A program made the translations under genes and the position numbers. DNA of 64,000 nucleotides from positions 160,865,270-160,929,269 of the forward strand of contig NC_089220.1 of the NCBI RefSeq assembly GCF_963924675.1, given 5' to 3'. The stretch comes from Phocoena phocoena (Eukaryota; Chordata; Mammalia; Artiodactyla; Phocoenidae). Positions 24,581-37,109 of this stretch are shown piece by piece. Each line of letters opens with the position of its first letter. Within the stretch, counting starts at the first letter, position 1. The notes below the pieces were generated by a model. The model saw nothing but the letters and a program-made list of their open reading frames with translations. It was not told where the DNA came from and made no database searches.

Positions 24581-25329
24581 ATGCTAGTCATTAGAAATCA
24601 GAAAGATAAAGCATTGTTTAGCTACAGAAAGGTTGATTTCTGATTTGTTATGAGTTCTATCTTAAGTATTTTCCAATATATTTTATTAATTAAGGTGGTA
24701 TTATAAACATTAAAATGTTGGTAAAGGTATAAATATCAAAATCTTGCCTTGACTCAAAATATTGCAGAGAAAAAGTCAATCCAGTGTTATCAACAGTGAT
24801 TCACATGGACTTATTGCAGTATTTGTTTGATTAACCAGAAGTTGGTTATTAGAGAAGTAATAAAAGTAAAATGTACCCTCAAAATTTTTGATTTAGTGAA
24901 TCAGTGTAGACATCAGAAATTAATTACGCTGTAATCATAATCCTAATAATAAACCTAATAAATCCTAAATAATAATAAAATAATAAACGAACATTAAACC
25001 ATAATTCAAATTTATGGGATGCTCACAGAGAAAGCTGATTTAAAGTGGAATGGAAAGACATGGTGCCTTCATGCAGCAAAGCTTTGGTTTGGATTGCAGG
25101 AAATACGGTGCAAGCTAACATGAGTTCCTAGAGGAGAGAAAACATGTCTTATTCATCTTTTTATTCTGTCATAGTACCCTCCTCAGTACCTTCTTATAGA
25201 ATGAATGAGCTTTAAACAATTATTTAACTGTTGAAACATTGCACAGGAAAAACAGAAAAGAGAAACCACTAACCAATTGTTTTTAAAAATGGGTTTTATT
25301 GTTGGATCTGTCCTTTGCTTGTTGCTTTT
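24581..25329. other. Unique AT-rich sequence
   Basis: No gene or nameable repeat is seen. 24930-24990 is rich in AATAAT. Confidence 0.5.
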
Positions 25330-25465
25330 TGTTGCCAAGTCACTTAACCTCTTACTCTTGTATAAAATTAAAACTAGATCTTTCTGTCTGCTCCTCAAGA
25401 TTGTTGAAATGATCAAACAAAAGATGCAAATGATGCAAGTGCTTGGAATATGGTGAGATACAAAA
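25330..25465 (+). repeat. MIR fragment, sense
   Basis: 'gttgccaagtcacttaacctcttactcttgtataaaattaaaac' and 'tcctcaagattgttgaaatgatc...gcaagtgcttggaat' follow the MIR core and 3' order. Confidence 0.6.
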
Positions 25466-25744
25466 AGAATGGATTGATGATTTCACTATTTATATCCGTA
25501 ATTCAAATCAGGCAAGTTTGATTGGATATGTTAGTAGATTGAATGCTGACATTGGCCACCCAGGAAGCATGTGGTTGGAATCACCACTCCAGTTGTCTTT
25601 AACATAGAGTTTCATCTCTATAGGATGGTATCGATTGAGAAGGAAACTGGATAAGAAATGTTTTAGGGTTTTTGTCAATAGTATAGATTCAAGAGTCTAA
25701 CTCTTATTTTCAACAGAAAATAGAGGATTTAAAAAATTAAGCTA

Positions 25745-25880
25745 AGGAATTCCCTGGCAGTCCAGTGGTTAGGACCCCATGCTTCCACTGCCGGGGGCCC
25801 AGGTTCGATCCCTGGACACGGAACAAACATCTCGCAAACCCCAAGGCACAGCCTAAACTAAACTAAACTAAAATAAAATA
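25745..25880 (+). mobile_element. tRNA-derived SINE, older CHR/Bov-tA-like type
   Basis: Head GGAATTCCCTGGCAGTCCAG, A box within 'cagtccagtggttagg', B box GGTTCGATCC, then a short GC-rich body and a (CTAAA)n tail. It differs clearly from the short CHR form. Imperfect flanking repeats (ATTAAGCTA at 25736-25744, ATCAAGCTA at 25880-25888) are compatible with a target duplication. Confidence 0.85.
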
Positions 25881-25949
25881 TCAAGCTATGATCTGTGAAT
25901 GTTACTTTAAAACTAAAACAAACAAAACTTTTAGAAAATTGAGAGTCGA

Positions 25950-26235
25950 TATAAACTGAATTGTGTTCCCCCAAAATTCATGGGTTGAAGCCCTAATCCC
26001 TAAAATGATTGTAGAGGGCCTTTCCAGAATTAATTAAGGTTAAATGAGGACATAAAGGTTGAACCTCAATCTGATAAGATTAGTGTCCTTCTAGGAAGAG
26101 GAAGAGAAGCCAGAGCTTTCATCCACTTCTTGTCCACACCAATGAAAGATATGTGCGCAGGAGGACAGAGGGCGGCCATGTGCAGGCCGAAAAGAGGGCC
26201 CTCACCAAAACTTGACCATGCTGGTGTGAGCCGAC
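25950..26235 (+). mobile_element. MaLR (MLT1-like) LTR, partial
   Basis: Landmarks in order: 'attgtgttcccccaaaattcatgggttgaagccctaatccc', 'tttccagaattaattaaggttaaatgagg', 'agattagtgtccttctaggaagaggaagagaagccagagc', 'ggcggccatgtgcaggccgaaaagagggccctcacc'. This is an old non-autonomous ERVL-related LTR, sense, lacking its 3' end. It has no coding content. Confidence 0.8.
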
Positions 26236-26244
26236 CTCATAAGC

Positions 26245-26960
26245 CATTTGACTTTCCACTTCTATTTGGTTCAATTCTTTTTGTTTAGACTTGCAGAGTT
26301 GCATGTACAACGTATATGCTAGTCCTTTAGAAGTAATGTAAAATGGAAACACCTTCTCTCAGACTATGCCTTATCTCTCACCTTTGTTGAATAGAAGTCT
26401 TTCATATTTATACAATAAATTCCATCAATTTCCCTTTATGATTTATAGCTTTGCATGTTATTAAGTAAATCATTCTTCAAAACAATGTCACAAAGTACCC
26501 TTTACATTGTTTTCTAATAGAGGTGTGTTTTGCCTTTCAGGCTTGAAACTTGAGACCATCTGAAATTTATTGCAGTGTATGGTGTGAGATAGGGATATAA
26601 TCTGATTTCTGTACATATGGCAAACCAGTTTCCCCAGCACAATATATGTAAATATTGATATTTCCCAATGATTTGTAACTTCTCTACTATCACACACTAG
26701 GTTTCCATAGTGTATGTATCTGTGTATACATACACATAGTGTAGTGTATCTGTTTATGATTCATTGCTCTAGTTGTCTGATCATTTCTTGGCACTAAAAA
26801 ACATAAATGTTCTCTCTAATTTGACTATTAAAATATTCTGCATTGTGTTTTAAGTATGTGATACTTTTTCTATCATTTGCCCTACACTGCATTCTATATA
26901 TCTTTTAGTATGAGTTCTGATATTTCCCTTTAAATCTGAGAGTTCTCAGTCTTTTTAATT
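26245..26960 (-). mobile_element. L1 LINE fragment, antisense
   Basis: 'ctgaaatttattgcagtgtatggtgtgagatagggatataatctgatttctgtacatatggcaaaccagtttccccagcac' is the familiar antisense L1 pattern ('...tggtgtgaggtagggatc...ccatatggctatccagttgtcccagcacca'). It is old and diverged. Confidence 0.7.
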
Positions 26961-26999
26961 GCTAAACTTTGTTCATTAATTCCATTTATCATCTTTATT

Positions 27000-27250
27000 T
27001 CAAAAAACTCGAACTTCACAGTTGTCTTGGATACATTTTGTGGCCATCTTCCTCACCTTGGGGCTGTCATCTGCCTCTGTTTATGATATCTTCCCAGGGT
27101 ATCATGGGTTTATTTTACACATTTATCTGTTATTTTATGCCTCCTCATTAGAATGTAAACCCCTTGAGAGCAATGAATGTAACTGTCTATCCCAGTTACA
27201 TTAATTGTTCCACTAATAATGTCTGATATATACTACACCCAAGATATATG
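27000..27250 (+). repeat. L2 3' end fragment
   Basis: 'ttagaatgtaaaccccttgagagcaatgaatgtaactgtc' follows the L2 tail pattern ('...agaatgtaagctccatgagggcagggac...'). It is short and diverged. Confidence 0.5.
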
Positions 27251-27294
27251 CATTTTACAAACAAATGTATAAATGATTCCCTGTACTAGCTAAA

Positions 27295-27419
27295 ACAGGC
27301 TAGGTTATGCTATAGAAATAAACAATCTCCAATCTTAGTAGCTTAAAATACCTGAAGGCTTTCCTCCACTCTCTTTTTCGTCATGTACTCAGGCTGATGG
27401 GGTGATGGATTGTGGTTGC
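27295..27419. repeat. Old unassigned repeat fragment
   Basis: 'ggttatgctatagaaataaacaatctccaatcttagtagcttaaaata' resembles a common eutherian repeat containing '...taacaaacaaccccaaaatctcagtggcttaaaac'. I do not assign a family. Confidence 0.35.
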
Positions 27420-28440
27420 ACAGAGCCAAGGAAGGGGGTTCAAGATGGGTTCAGAAGGGTAGACAGGGGCCAAGTCAGGTGGCCTTTAGAGCCAAGGTAT
27501 GGATTTGGGGTTTTATTTTTACTGTGAGGGAATGCAGTGAAGAATTTTCAAAAGGGGGTGAGACAGTATGATTTACCAGGTTACTCTGGCTGTTGTGTAG
27601 GAAATACATTGAAGGGGGACAAGACCAGAATCTGAAATACCACTAAAGAGGTGTCAGCAGTGTTTCAGGCAAGAGGTGATAGTAGTTTAGAGGCAGTGTG
27701 GGAGTGGGAGGTAAACAGAAATAGATGGGTCTGGCACATGTTCTGGAAGCAGAGTTAATAGATCTTGTGATGGATTAAAAATAGGGAGTAGGGGAATAAA
27801 AGAAGTCAAGGATGACACCGAGGTTCGTGGCTTGGGCGACTGGTAGATGCTGGAATATTTTGCTCGCAAGAGGCAGACTGAGAATATGTTTGTGGTAAGA
27901 AATCAAGAATTCTGTTTTGAACAGGAAGTTGAGAGCCTCTGAGTCATTTAAATGTAGACGTCAGATTACCAGAGGAGGTCAGGATGGAAGTAAAAGATTT
28001 GGGATTCATTATCATATAGATGATAGCTATAGCAATGGGACTTGATAAGATTACCTGGGGAAGAAGCAAAGATACAGAAGAGAAGGGGGCTGGGATTAAA
28101 ACTTGGATATTGAACAGAGGAAGAAGAGCTAGTGGAGGAGACTAGCAAATATCAAAGGAGGGGAAGGGCATGCTGTTAAGGAAACCAAGAGCAGTGTTTT
28201 ACCAAGAAGGAAATGTTCAAGTGTTTTTGAAAGGTCCTAAGAAATCAAGTTAAAAAAAGGAAAAGGAAACGACCACTGGTGACTTTTAAAAGAGCAATTT
28301 CAGAGGAAGATGGGAATAGAAGCCTGACTGGGGAGGGGTGAGTGCTGAAATGAGGTAAGAAGTAGAGACCCACTACAGAAAATTCTCTCCAGGGGAGAAG
28401 GTGAGCGGGGGATTTAGACAGAAAAGCAGAATGCATCTTT
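27420..28440 (-). mobile_element. L2 LINE reverse-transcriptase region, antisense
   Basis: The plus strand is purine-rich and reads as reversed L2 ORF2. It carries 'tcaaggatgacaccgaggttcgtggcttgggcgactgg', 'ggattcattatcatatagatgatagctatagcaatgggacttgataagattacctgggg' and, near 28295-28330, 'agagcaatttcagaggaagatgggaatagaagcctgactgggg'. On the minus strand the last gives an EIALLKVTS-like peptide, as in L2 reverse transcriptase. It is decayed with no long intact frame. Confidence 0.7.
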
Positions 28441-29194
28441 GTTTTCTCCCTTTGTCACAGAGGAAATCAAGGGTTTGACTCAAGTGAAAAAAAAAAAAAA
28501 ATGAGGAAAAGAAAAGAAAAAATCAGTTCCAAGTGAAATTTTCACAAAATCAAATGGAAGTAATAAAATAGTTGGTCTTCTTAGATTAAACTTTTCAGGT
28601 ATAAATTAGTGATTTATTGAAGAATTTTTATCTGTTTTGCAAAAGAGCTGGAAAACTATGTAACCAATCAGATTTGCACATTTGTTCATTATTTTATATT
28701 GCTACTAAAATGCCAAAGGTAATTTTCAGTTGTATATGAAGTACTAGTAACATGACAATATCCTTGTAACTTACAAATTATCGCATGCCAATAAAACTAT
28801 TACATTATAATTTTAAGCCACGAAAGTGAATAATTTAAAGGGTATGAGGAAAGCTTTCACTTTAATAAGTTCATAAGGTATCAAACTTTGCAATTTATTA
28901 CAGATTCTCTAGCCAATTTGCTGTAATTAATGTGGATGAAAAATATTTCTTTGCCTAAATATTCTGTTTATGTATTGCTTTCTAATGATGAAACAAAATG
29001 ACTAATCTGTTAAAGATGTTTTTAAATTGATTCCAAGGGGAATACTTAGAATATAATTTGCTGACTGGTTCTGTGCAATTCCTGATTTCTACCACTCAAT
29101 GACATCCATAATTTTATGATGACAAACAGTATAATCATATAGGAATGGGATTCCTAAGCACTAAAGTTCCCAGTTAATTTTCACTATCAACTGT
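28441..29194. other. Repeat-free AT-rich tract
   Basis: No interspersed repeat or exon is recognised beyond a poly-A run at about 28486-28501. It contains CCAAT, 'ctgtaattaatgtgg' and similar AT-rich words. Confidence 0.5.
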
Positions 29195-29345
29195 GTGGTT
29201 TAATAGAAAGAACACGGGCATTAAGACCCACATACTCTAGGCCTTCCTCAGCTATTAAGCAGTTGTACAATCTTGGTTTTTTAGCTTGGTTAAAAACAAT
29301 TTTTCATTTTTAAAGATGGAGATAAAAACAGGTTCTTCTGGTGAA
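29195..29345 (+). repeat. MIR fragment, sense
   Basis: 'gtggtttaatagaaagaacacgggcattaagacccacatactc' and 'cctcagctattaagcagttgtacaatcttgg' follow the MIR 5' and core order. Confidence 0.55.
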
Positions 29346-31009
29346 GTAGGACCTTTCAACCAAGAATACAGACCCAGGAGTAGATAGGCAGACAGATGGA
29401 TAGACAGATGTACTGCCTTTTATTGCCAGACACTTGCCCATCTGGGGAGAAAGGAAGGTCCCCTACTTCAAGAGAGAGTCGGCTTATAGATCTGTTCACT
29501 CAATTCCAAGTGTGATGGGCGTCATCAGGTATTAAAAGGACAGGATTCCACCACCTAAGAGGAAGGTGGTGGCTTTGTCTTGTCAGGGGAAAAATACCAG
29601 TTCTGCCCGGCACCTTCTTTTAGGGTCCTAGCTGAGCAGCATCGTGGTCTTACTGACAGTGGCCAGGGACCCACCAGCTGGGCTGCATGGGCCCCCAAAC
29701 AACTCACCAATCCTCCCAGCCACACCCTAATCATTCAATTATCGCATCTGAATTTTAGCTACTACAATACAACTTAAGGAAGTTGCATGTTCTTATCAGT
29801 GATTTAGGGCGTATATGCTTTGACGAGTTAGGGGAGACTTGAGGCAGAGTGTTTGCTTGAAGAGGCAGGTCTCATGAGGGTTTGTTTGATTTCAATTCGA
29901 TTTTTAGGAGTTCATCACTTAGGATCTACTTACATAAATAAATTACCATATTCCAAACCTTAGTTTGCTCGATAGCAAAACAATGATAGAATTAGGAACC
30001 ATTCAACATCCACGGTAGGATGTTTGTGAGACCCTCAATGATGCCTGTAAAGATTCTTAGGTGAGTTTGTGCTACTTTACCAATAGAAGGCTGCTTTAGT
30101 TTCAGTGTTCTAATATTAAAATTCTAATCACATTGGATATTCGTTACAATATAGCTCACGTGAAGGGTAATAGCTCCTAAATCCTATGACCCTGCAGAAA
30201 AGTGTAGTTATCTGTTCATACAGCCAAAACTTCTCTTAGCTCTGGAAGTCATGATGGGCAGAACAAATGTGGGCCCGTGACATGGTCCTGACATTAGGAA
30301 GTAAACATCATGTGATGTCATGTGCATGGAATATGAAATGTGAAAGCCAAGTCATTCTTTAACCCCATCTGTCATATGTAAGGCCCTTTATTAATGGATT
30401 CTGCCAAGATAGGGTCTTTACTACTAAAGAGACATAGAGAATTTGGACTAGGTCCAGAGGAGAACATGACAATTATTAATGACTTAGAAGAAGGTCCTAT
30501 GAAGAAAGGTCAAAGAAACTCAGAAGTTTTCAGAGAGGAGTTAAGTATCTTCACAATTCGAAAGTGGGTAGTTAACCAGCAGGGAACACAAAATCAAGAA
30601 GATTAGTCTGGCTGTGAAAGTTGTCAAACGTTAGGAGAAGTTTCCTAGAGAAAACGTGGAATCTTGTCTGGAGGTGATTATGGGTTTCATGGTCTTTGGC
30701 TTGGATGGCTTCAATCTCCGCTTGTCTCAAGTCATAGGCTTCAACTCGTGGACCTCCTGAGGTCATTTAGAAAGGGGTGGTGAGGCTTATCTGAAGGGAG
30801 ATGTTTGTTCTTTGTGACAGACTTAGAGATGAAATCAAAAGGGTAGAAACTGAGACTGCGTCTTCATTCTGGTAGCCAAATTGTCATGCCCTTGATGTAA
30901 TTTGTTGAAACAAAAATCCACCCAGTTCATAAAAAATCACTTGAGTATTCAGTTTCAGTTTTAGTTCTTTCTGAGAGACACCCTGTTCAATGTCCCACAC
31001 ATACTTACT
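29346..31009. other. Unique sequence with eroded fragments
   Basis: No gene is seen. 29935-30060 may be an eroded MIR. 30420-30700 weakly resembles CR1/L3-type antisense remnants ('ggactaggtccagaggagaacatgacaattattaatgacttagaagaagg...'). Neither is firm enough to call on its own. Confidence 0.4.
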
Positions 31010-31410
31010 GAAGACACCCTGAATTCATCCCATATTTCCTTATATCTGAACGTTTTCTTACACTTTCCTTTCCTCCAGGAATGCTTTTGTTCGTCCCTTC
31101 CATCTGTTAAAATACTACTATTTTATTTCCTATTCCTCAAGGCCAATTTAATTGGTATTTCCTCCGAGTAAACTTCCTTAGTTCTCTCCTTCCATTCTGT
31201 TGGAACTAATCTCTCCCATATGCACATATGGAAGTATAGCATTTTGTATCTTTATTTTACTTCTGCTTTTGAAAATAGATGCTCAATTATTTATTCATTT
31301 CTCTTCTAGAGACAAAGTTTCTTGAGGACAAGAGAAATTACTCATTCTTCTACTCCCCATAGTGCCATGTATAGAATTAACAATAATATTTCTCAGGAAG
31401 TATTCTCTGC
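31010..31410 (+). repeat. L2 3' end, sense
   Basis: 'ctttcctccaggaatgcttttgttcgtcccttcc', 'caaggccaatttaattggtatttcctccgagtaaacttcc', then 'agagacaaagtttcttgaggacaagag' and 'catagtgccatgtatag' follow the L2 3' UTR order. Confidence 0.6.
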
Positions 31411-31589
31411 AATGATGGGCCTATGAGTCCTTGTACATTCTTTTCTTCATGACTGGGATATACTTTCTTATCCTAAGAAAAGTAATCTTGTTTTCTCCCT
31501 CAAAACTCTGCCTAGGACTTACATTCTCAATTATAAGTTTTAAAACTAATCCCACTAAGACATTGGTTCATATTCATCTAGACTCGAGA

Positions 31590-31990
31590 CCATAATCTGT
31601 ATTAGTTACCTACTGCTGCATAATAAATTATCCCCAACTTTTAGTGGCTTAAAATTCTTACTATCTCACAGTTTCTGTAGGTCAGGAATGGAGGCACGAC
31701 CCAGCTGGTCTTCTGCTTCCTATCTCTCCCAGGTTGCAACTGAGGGTCCAGGGTCTGCGGCTTCATCTGAAGCATCAACTGGGGAAGGATCCCCCACGTG
31801 GCTGTTGGCAGGATTCAGTCTCTAAAGGGCTGTGAGCTTGAGGCTCCTTGCTGGCTGTTTGGGGGAAGTTGCTCTCAGCGTCTTGCTACACCAGCCTCTC
31901 CAATATAACTGCTGGCATCATCAAAGCCAGTAAGAGAGAGAATCTCTAGAAGGTAGAGCTTTTGCCATCCCGCTCCCATGCTGTGTATTT
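31590..31990 (+). repeat. Old eutherian repeat, family not assigned
   Basis: 'tgtattagttacctactgctgcataataaattatccccaacttttagtggcttaaaattc', 'ctcacagtttctgtaggtcaggaatggaggca', 'catctgaagcatcaactggggaaggatccccca', 'cgtggctgttggcaggattcag' form a pattern common in eutherian genomes. The copy at about 38490-39000 belongs to the same family. I do not give a name because I am unsure of it. Confidence 0.6.
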
Positions 31991-34671
31991 ATTGGTCCTC
32001 AAGCCACCTTAGACCACACAAGCTGTTCGAGGCTGAAAAAAAATCAGTCCTTCTCCCTCTGCGACTCCTACTGGCGCATCGCGGTGCACAAAACATGTCT
32101 GACAAAAGGGTTTCCTTGGCAAAAGTTGAGTAAGTTTGAGAAATGCAACAAACAATATATAACTCTCCGGAAGTTTCACAAAACAAATAAATCTACTAAA
32201 AGCTCTATAGTGTGTTAAATTTCCAAATTTCTTTTCGCAAAGAAAACTGTTGAACTTTATTTTTTCAGGGTTTCCCAAATTTGTTTGGCAGGACTCCTTT
32301 AACAACCTACAAAACTAGCACTCTGCAGAATGCACTTGTAAAAATATGGTATCATTAATTAATATAATGAAAAGAAATCACTTTTGAGAATGTACCCAAA
32401 ACATGGAGAAACTGAAAGCACTTGAGGGACATTTTATTTCATGTAACCTACCCAGGAGAGTGGGACAGAAAGCTGAGTGGTACAGTTAGAAGCAGGCGGT
32501 ATTGGGGAAATTCCATGAAGGAGTTTGATAAGCAGTGGTTGAGTGAGTTTAGCACACAGGTGTGTACAGGCAGGTACACATCCAGCCAAGAAGCCAAATG
32601 ATGGTTCTTGCTTGTGAAACCTACTTCAAATAGGTAAATTATTAACTTGCCCCTTGCAAACCTGGGGCACGGCCCCATCACCGTCCTGCCCCTCCTGTCC
32701 CTCTTACCCACACTCCTCCTTGTTTCCAGTCTTAAGGTCAGGGGTATTGAGGGAAGGGATGGAAAAGAGGGAGAGGTCACATGGTAGTTCATTGTTATTG
32801 CTTGGGCTGTCATTTACAGACAATTGAAAACCAGGACTGTGTTTCCCTGATGTAAACAATGCCCAGATAAAATGGGGGTGCAGTGGCAGGAAATTGTGCC
32901 GAGAGGCACTTCTAGCCAAGGATGGAAGCGTGTTCCAGACAGTGGGGAATCTGCTGAGCCATGACCGACTGCTCAACCACTGATGATTTTATCCTCTAGT
33001 GAGACTTCACCCTTTATTCCTCCAAAGCATGGTATTAATAAACTGTTCTGGAAAACATCAAAGTTATTTGAAAAGGTCCATTATGGCATATTATTTCTTT
33101 ATGCAAAATGGCTGTTTAACAAGATTGCCTCCTTGAACTTCTCACATGAATAGGAGAGCCAATCTCATTTGCTAATGGAGGCTTTACAGCAGATCCTTTT
33201 CCTGCCCTTGTCTCTCTTTCCCATTATTTTATGGATAATAATTTACAATTTGCGTAAGCTATGGGGGAAATACCCTGGGGCATAGCGTGACAGTCGCAGT
33301 GCTGCCATATGGCATAAGCATCCCTGAGGTCCATTTTAAGGAAGCCAGCCCTGTCTTGGTTGGCAGCTTGAAGGCAAGTGAGGCAGGTAACACTTGCCAC
33401 TAAGGTGAGACCAGGACTCACTGAAAAGCTCCCAGCCTCTGCTCAGAAATTCTATGCCTGATACGCTGTTTGCATCGTTTATCAAGAAGGCGATGAATTC
33501 ATAAGGAAGGAACAGCATCCCTCTTACCCGTGATATGAGCACAGAGAGGACGATGTAGATAATGAGGCTTCTGCTGCTGCTAGTGATCATTCAAGTGAAT
33601 AAAGGGGTAGACAAGAGCGAACAGTGGGAATATCTTAGCAAGAAAACAGGTACTGGATGAAGGGCTCGCACAGCATTCAGATCCCTCGGCGACCGCCCAC
33701 CTGAGTTTGGGCACTGGTCAACTGGCTGCTATTTCTTGAACTTGCCATCTGTAGAAACTACTCCCTTGCCACCATAGGAGATGTTTATGTTCTCCATTTG
33801 GGGAATTCCTGAGTAATTTTATGTTAAATGGCTGAATTCCCTCTGAGTCGCAAGCAAAGATGTTTTCAATTGCTTTTCAGAAGGGGAAAAACAGGAGCTA
33901 TAAGGGGCAGCCCAGGTTCCCTGGATAGAAGGAGGGGGAAGAAAGAAGACTGAATCAACCATGAAGAGTATAATAAGACAGAAAGAATAGGAAAAGGAAG
34001 TTAAGAAGTTATGGAATTTAATTTTTTCAGAGGTGATGTTATGAGTATTTAAATGACCTGTGGGAGTCATTGGGGGGAAAGGGTATATAAATACAAAAGT
34101 TAAGTAATTAAGGTTTTATTTTGATTTTGGTTCTTCTAGTCACAAGTACAGACTAACTGAAAACAACATTTTGGGAAGGAGGGAGGGAGGGGTTGGGAAA
34201 TTACTAGTATGTCAAGATTTTCATTAGGATGAGAAAGAATGGTTAGTTCTTTTACAATACTGACCTTTACTCACGGATGAGCAGAAACTACCGAAAAAAC
34301 AATGGTAAGTACGTTGACTCTGATTTTGCCCACATTATGACCATTGTTATATAACCTCTCTGGATGTCAGTTTCTTTGAGTCAATGTCAAATATACAGTC
34401 TTTTTCAAGAGACCACCCTGATAACGTAAGGAATAGCAGGCATTCTGAGGCTATGAGCCTTGGGAAGGTGCCAGAGAGGGGAGATGTTTCTTTACTGCAA
34501 TTTGTTTTGGAGGATTTGGTACTTCTTCAAGGTTAGCATGATGTAAGAATGCCACATCAAAAAATCAGAGAGCAAAATATGTCTCCTTCTACAATCAACC
34601 TTTATCCTGTGTAGAATCCCTTGAATTACGAGTTAAAATTGAAAATGGGCAGGCCTGAGAAATTTTGTGTG

Positions 34672-34674
<3 letters not shown>
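31991..34674. other. 2.7 kb mostly unique sequence
   Basis: No gene is seen. 32265-32345 ('cagggtttcccaaatttgtttggcaggactcc') may be an eroded hAT-type fragment and 34315-34440 an eroded MIR. Frames at 32009-32305, 32448-32813 and 33819-34070 are on the minus strand and have no recognisable domain. Confidence 0.45.
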
Positions 34675-34707
<33 letters not shown>

Positions 34708-34711
34708 GTGT
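34675..34711 (+). repeat. (TG)n microsatellite
   Basis: About 18 TG units with one TGCG interruption. Confidence 0.95.
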
Positions 34712-36574
34712 TTAGCCAAAATATCTTTTCTAGCTGACAGAAAAAAATGGGATTAGGAAATGTACCCTTAGAAGACTAGAGACAAAGAAACCCAGTACCT
34801 GATGGTGATGCCAAAACCCCATCAAAATGCCCCTGCATGCCAGGTACCATCAGGTGGACGATGAAGATGATTATACATCTGTATCAAAAAGGCCATGTGA
34901 TTAATCAGATAGACGAATATTTACTCAGCAAAACAACAAAGTCACCAGGCCATTATATAATTGTTTTGCATTGTGTTTATATATTGTTATAATTAAGAAG
35001 TACCAATCACCCATCATATTGGTCAATGCCATAGTCCAAGTTAATTCAAATATTTGTTGAGTACCTCCTATGTGTAAAGCTTTGTACTAACCACTGTGGA
35101 GAATGCAAAAAGAAAAAAACTGAGTGAGACTAAATCTTGCTTCTAGTTGCTTAATATACATGGATATTCCTATCAGATGAGAAGTTTACAGTATTATTCC
35201 CACTGTGGGTGTAGCACTTTGAATTACATAATAGGGGTAACCCTGAAGACTTTGTATGTAAATATTCACAAACAAAATTGTATTTGAAATGCTCGAGGAA
35301 AGTTGGCTAATTTTGGAAAATCATAAATTGTCTTATATAAGGCAGAGAAAAGGAAAAGCAGAGAAAGAAGGAAAAAGAAGGAAAACTTGTTAGTTCCAAT
35401 AGTCTATGTTACTCATAATTTTTTAATTTGATACTTATTTTTCAAAGGGCATATCAGTTATCTTGCCATGAAATTCTGTTTTTTAAACAAACAGAATGAA
35501 GTATACAAACCTTTTTCCAAAAAAATGTAACATAAACATTGCCTTTTCACAAATGGCAAGAAGTGTTTTCTTACAGTATTTACTACAAAGCCGCCTCATA
35601 AGGAGCAAAAAAAAGGTTCCTTTCACACGAAGGACAATTTCTAGTGCCTGGTGTCGCAGCGAAAATGTCCACTACTTTGCCCATTTAAAGAAAATGCCTT
35701 TTGTTCGTTATGTCCCATGGTACTTTTATCCTGTACTGTTAAAAAGATAAAGGCATAAGCATACATTTAGAATCCTGTCTTGAGAAAGGATACTTGTTTT
35801 TAAAATATTATTTTTTTCTTTCTTAAATGAACGTGGAAACATTAAAAATGTAATTTAAATGACCTTTCTTTGCAGTAATCTAATCTATTTCCTGACATAA
35901 TGCTAATATATACTACCACAGGTTTAAAAAAAAAAAACACATAAAGAACAAGCAAACACTTGCTGGTTGCAGTTTGATATATATATGCAGTCTACAGATC
36001 TGAAGGCTCATGTAGAAGTTTTAATGTGAAAAAATATTAGAATGCTTTCTTTCCATTTATTCTGATGGGCTGTGAAGGTCAAGAGGGATCAATCCACAGA
36101 GGCCAGTAAAGTTAGGAGTAATTTAATTAGGGTTGTCTAGATCTGAAATATCATCTAATCCACTTATTGCTAGTGGGGAAATACGTGTATCTATATTTGT
36201 CAAAAGGGATTATGTACTTTTATAACCTGCGAAGAATTATACCACAAACCCCATGCAAAAGACAGCCCCATAGAAAAACAATTTAACTGGCAATATTTAA
36301 TGTCACGCTCGATTTTTATTAAAGTACAGTGGCATTTTTTTCCTTTCTATATGAAAACTCTGCATCATGACAACAGTCAAGGGTCAGTTAAGAAGTGTTT
36401 ATGCCCAGTCTCTTGCCAGCTTGTCACACTCACAAGGATGACATTGCAGGGTCTCGGGGTCCCTCCCAGCAGGTTACATTTCAATGTCATGTTACTTGCT
36501 GGTGTCATAGAACCTACCATGTTGGAAAGCGGCCAGCAGGATCCATCAGCCTGCCCAGGGCAGTTCAAGAGATG
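34712..36574. other. Unique AT-rich sequence
   Basis: No exon is recognised. 35045-35110 ('caaatatttgttgagtacctcctatgtgtaaagctttgtactaaccactg') looks like an old L2-type fragment. 35341-35390 is a purine-rich run. Confidence 0.5.
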
Positions 36575-36615
36575 GGACTTTCCCATCACCAGTCGAATGG
36601 ATAAAGAAGATGTGG

Positions 36616-36660
<45 letters not shown>
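36616..36660 (+). repeat. (TA)n microsatellite inside L1
   Basis: More than 20 TA units with one CA, at the place where L1 copies carry a short TATATATA. Confidence 0.95.
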
Positions 36661-37031
36661 TAGTCAGCCATAAAAAAGAATGGAATTCTGCCATTTGCAG
36701 CAACATGGATGGACTTGGAGGACAGTATGTTAAGTGAAGTAAGTCAGACAGAGAAAGACAAATACTGTATGATATCACTTATATGTGAAATCTAAAAAAA
36801 TACAACAAACTAGTGAATATAACAAAAAAGAAGCAGGCTCACAGATACAGAAAACAAACTAGTGGTTACCAGTGGGGAGGAGGGAGGGGCAAGATAAGGG
36901 TAGGGGATTAAGAAGTACAAACTATTAGGTATAAAATAAGCTATAGAATATATTGTACAACACAGGGAATATAACCAATATTTTATACTAACTATAAATG
37001 GAGTATATTGTATGAATCACTATATCGTGAA

Positions 37032-37081
37032 CCTGTAAGTTATATAATATTGTATACCTGCAAGTTATATAATATTGTACA
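37032..37081 (+). repeat. 25-bp tandem duplication
   Basis: Two adjacent 25-bp units (37032-37056 and 37057-37081) differing at two positions. Each contains AAGTTATATAATATTGTA. They lie in the L1 3' UTR. Confidence 0.9.
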
Positions 37082-37109
37082 TCAGACATATTTCAATTTA
37101 AAAAAAAAG

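Larger units (their letters stand above)
36575..37109 (+). mobile_element. L1 LINE 3' end, sense
   Basis: 'gaatggataaagaagatgtggtatatata', 'agccataaaaaagaatggaattctgccatttgcagcaacatggatggacttgg' and 'gtggttaccagtggggagg' are the end of L1 ORF2 and the 3' UTR, as in artiodactyl/cetacean L1. It is strongly 5'-truncated and ends in an A-rich tail. The TA microsatellite at 36616-36660 has grown inside it, and the last 80 bp hold a 25-bp tandem duplication. Confidence 0.88.

Noticed and set aside
25745..25880. tRNA-like sequence with A and B boxes as a tRNA gene
   Set aside because: It has a SINE body and repetitive tail and lacks a foldable full tRNA, so it is a retroposon.
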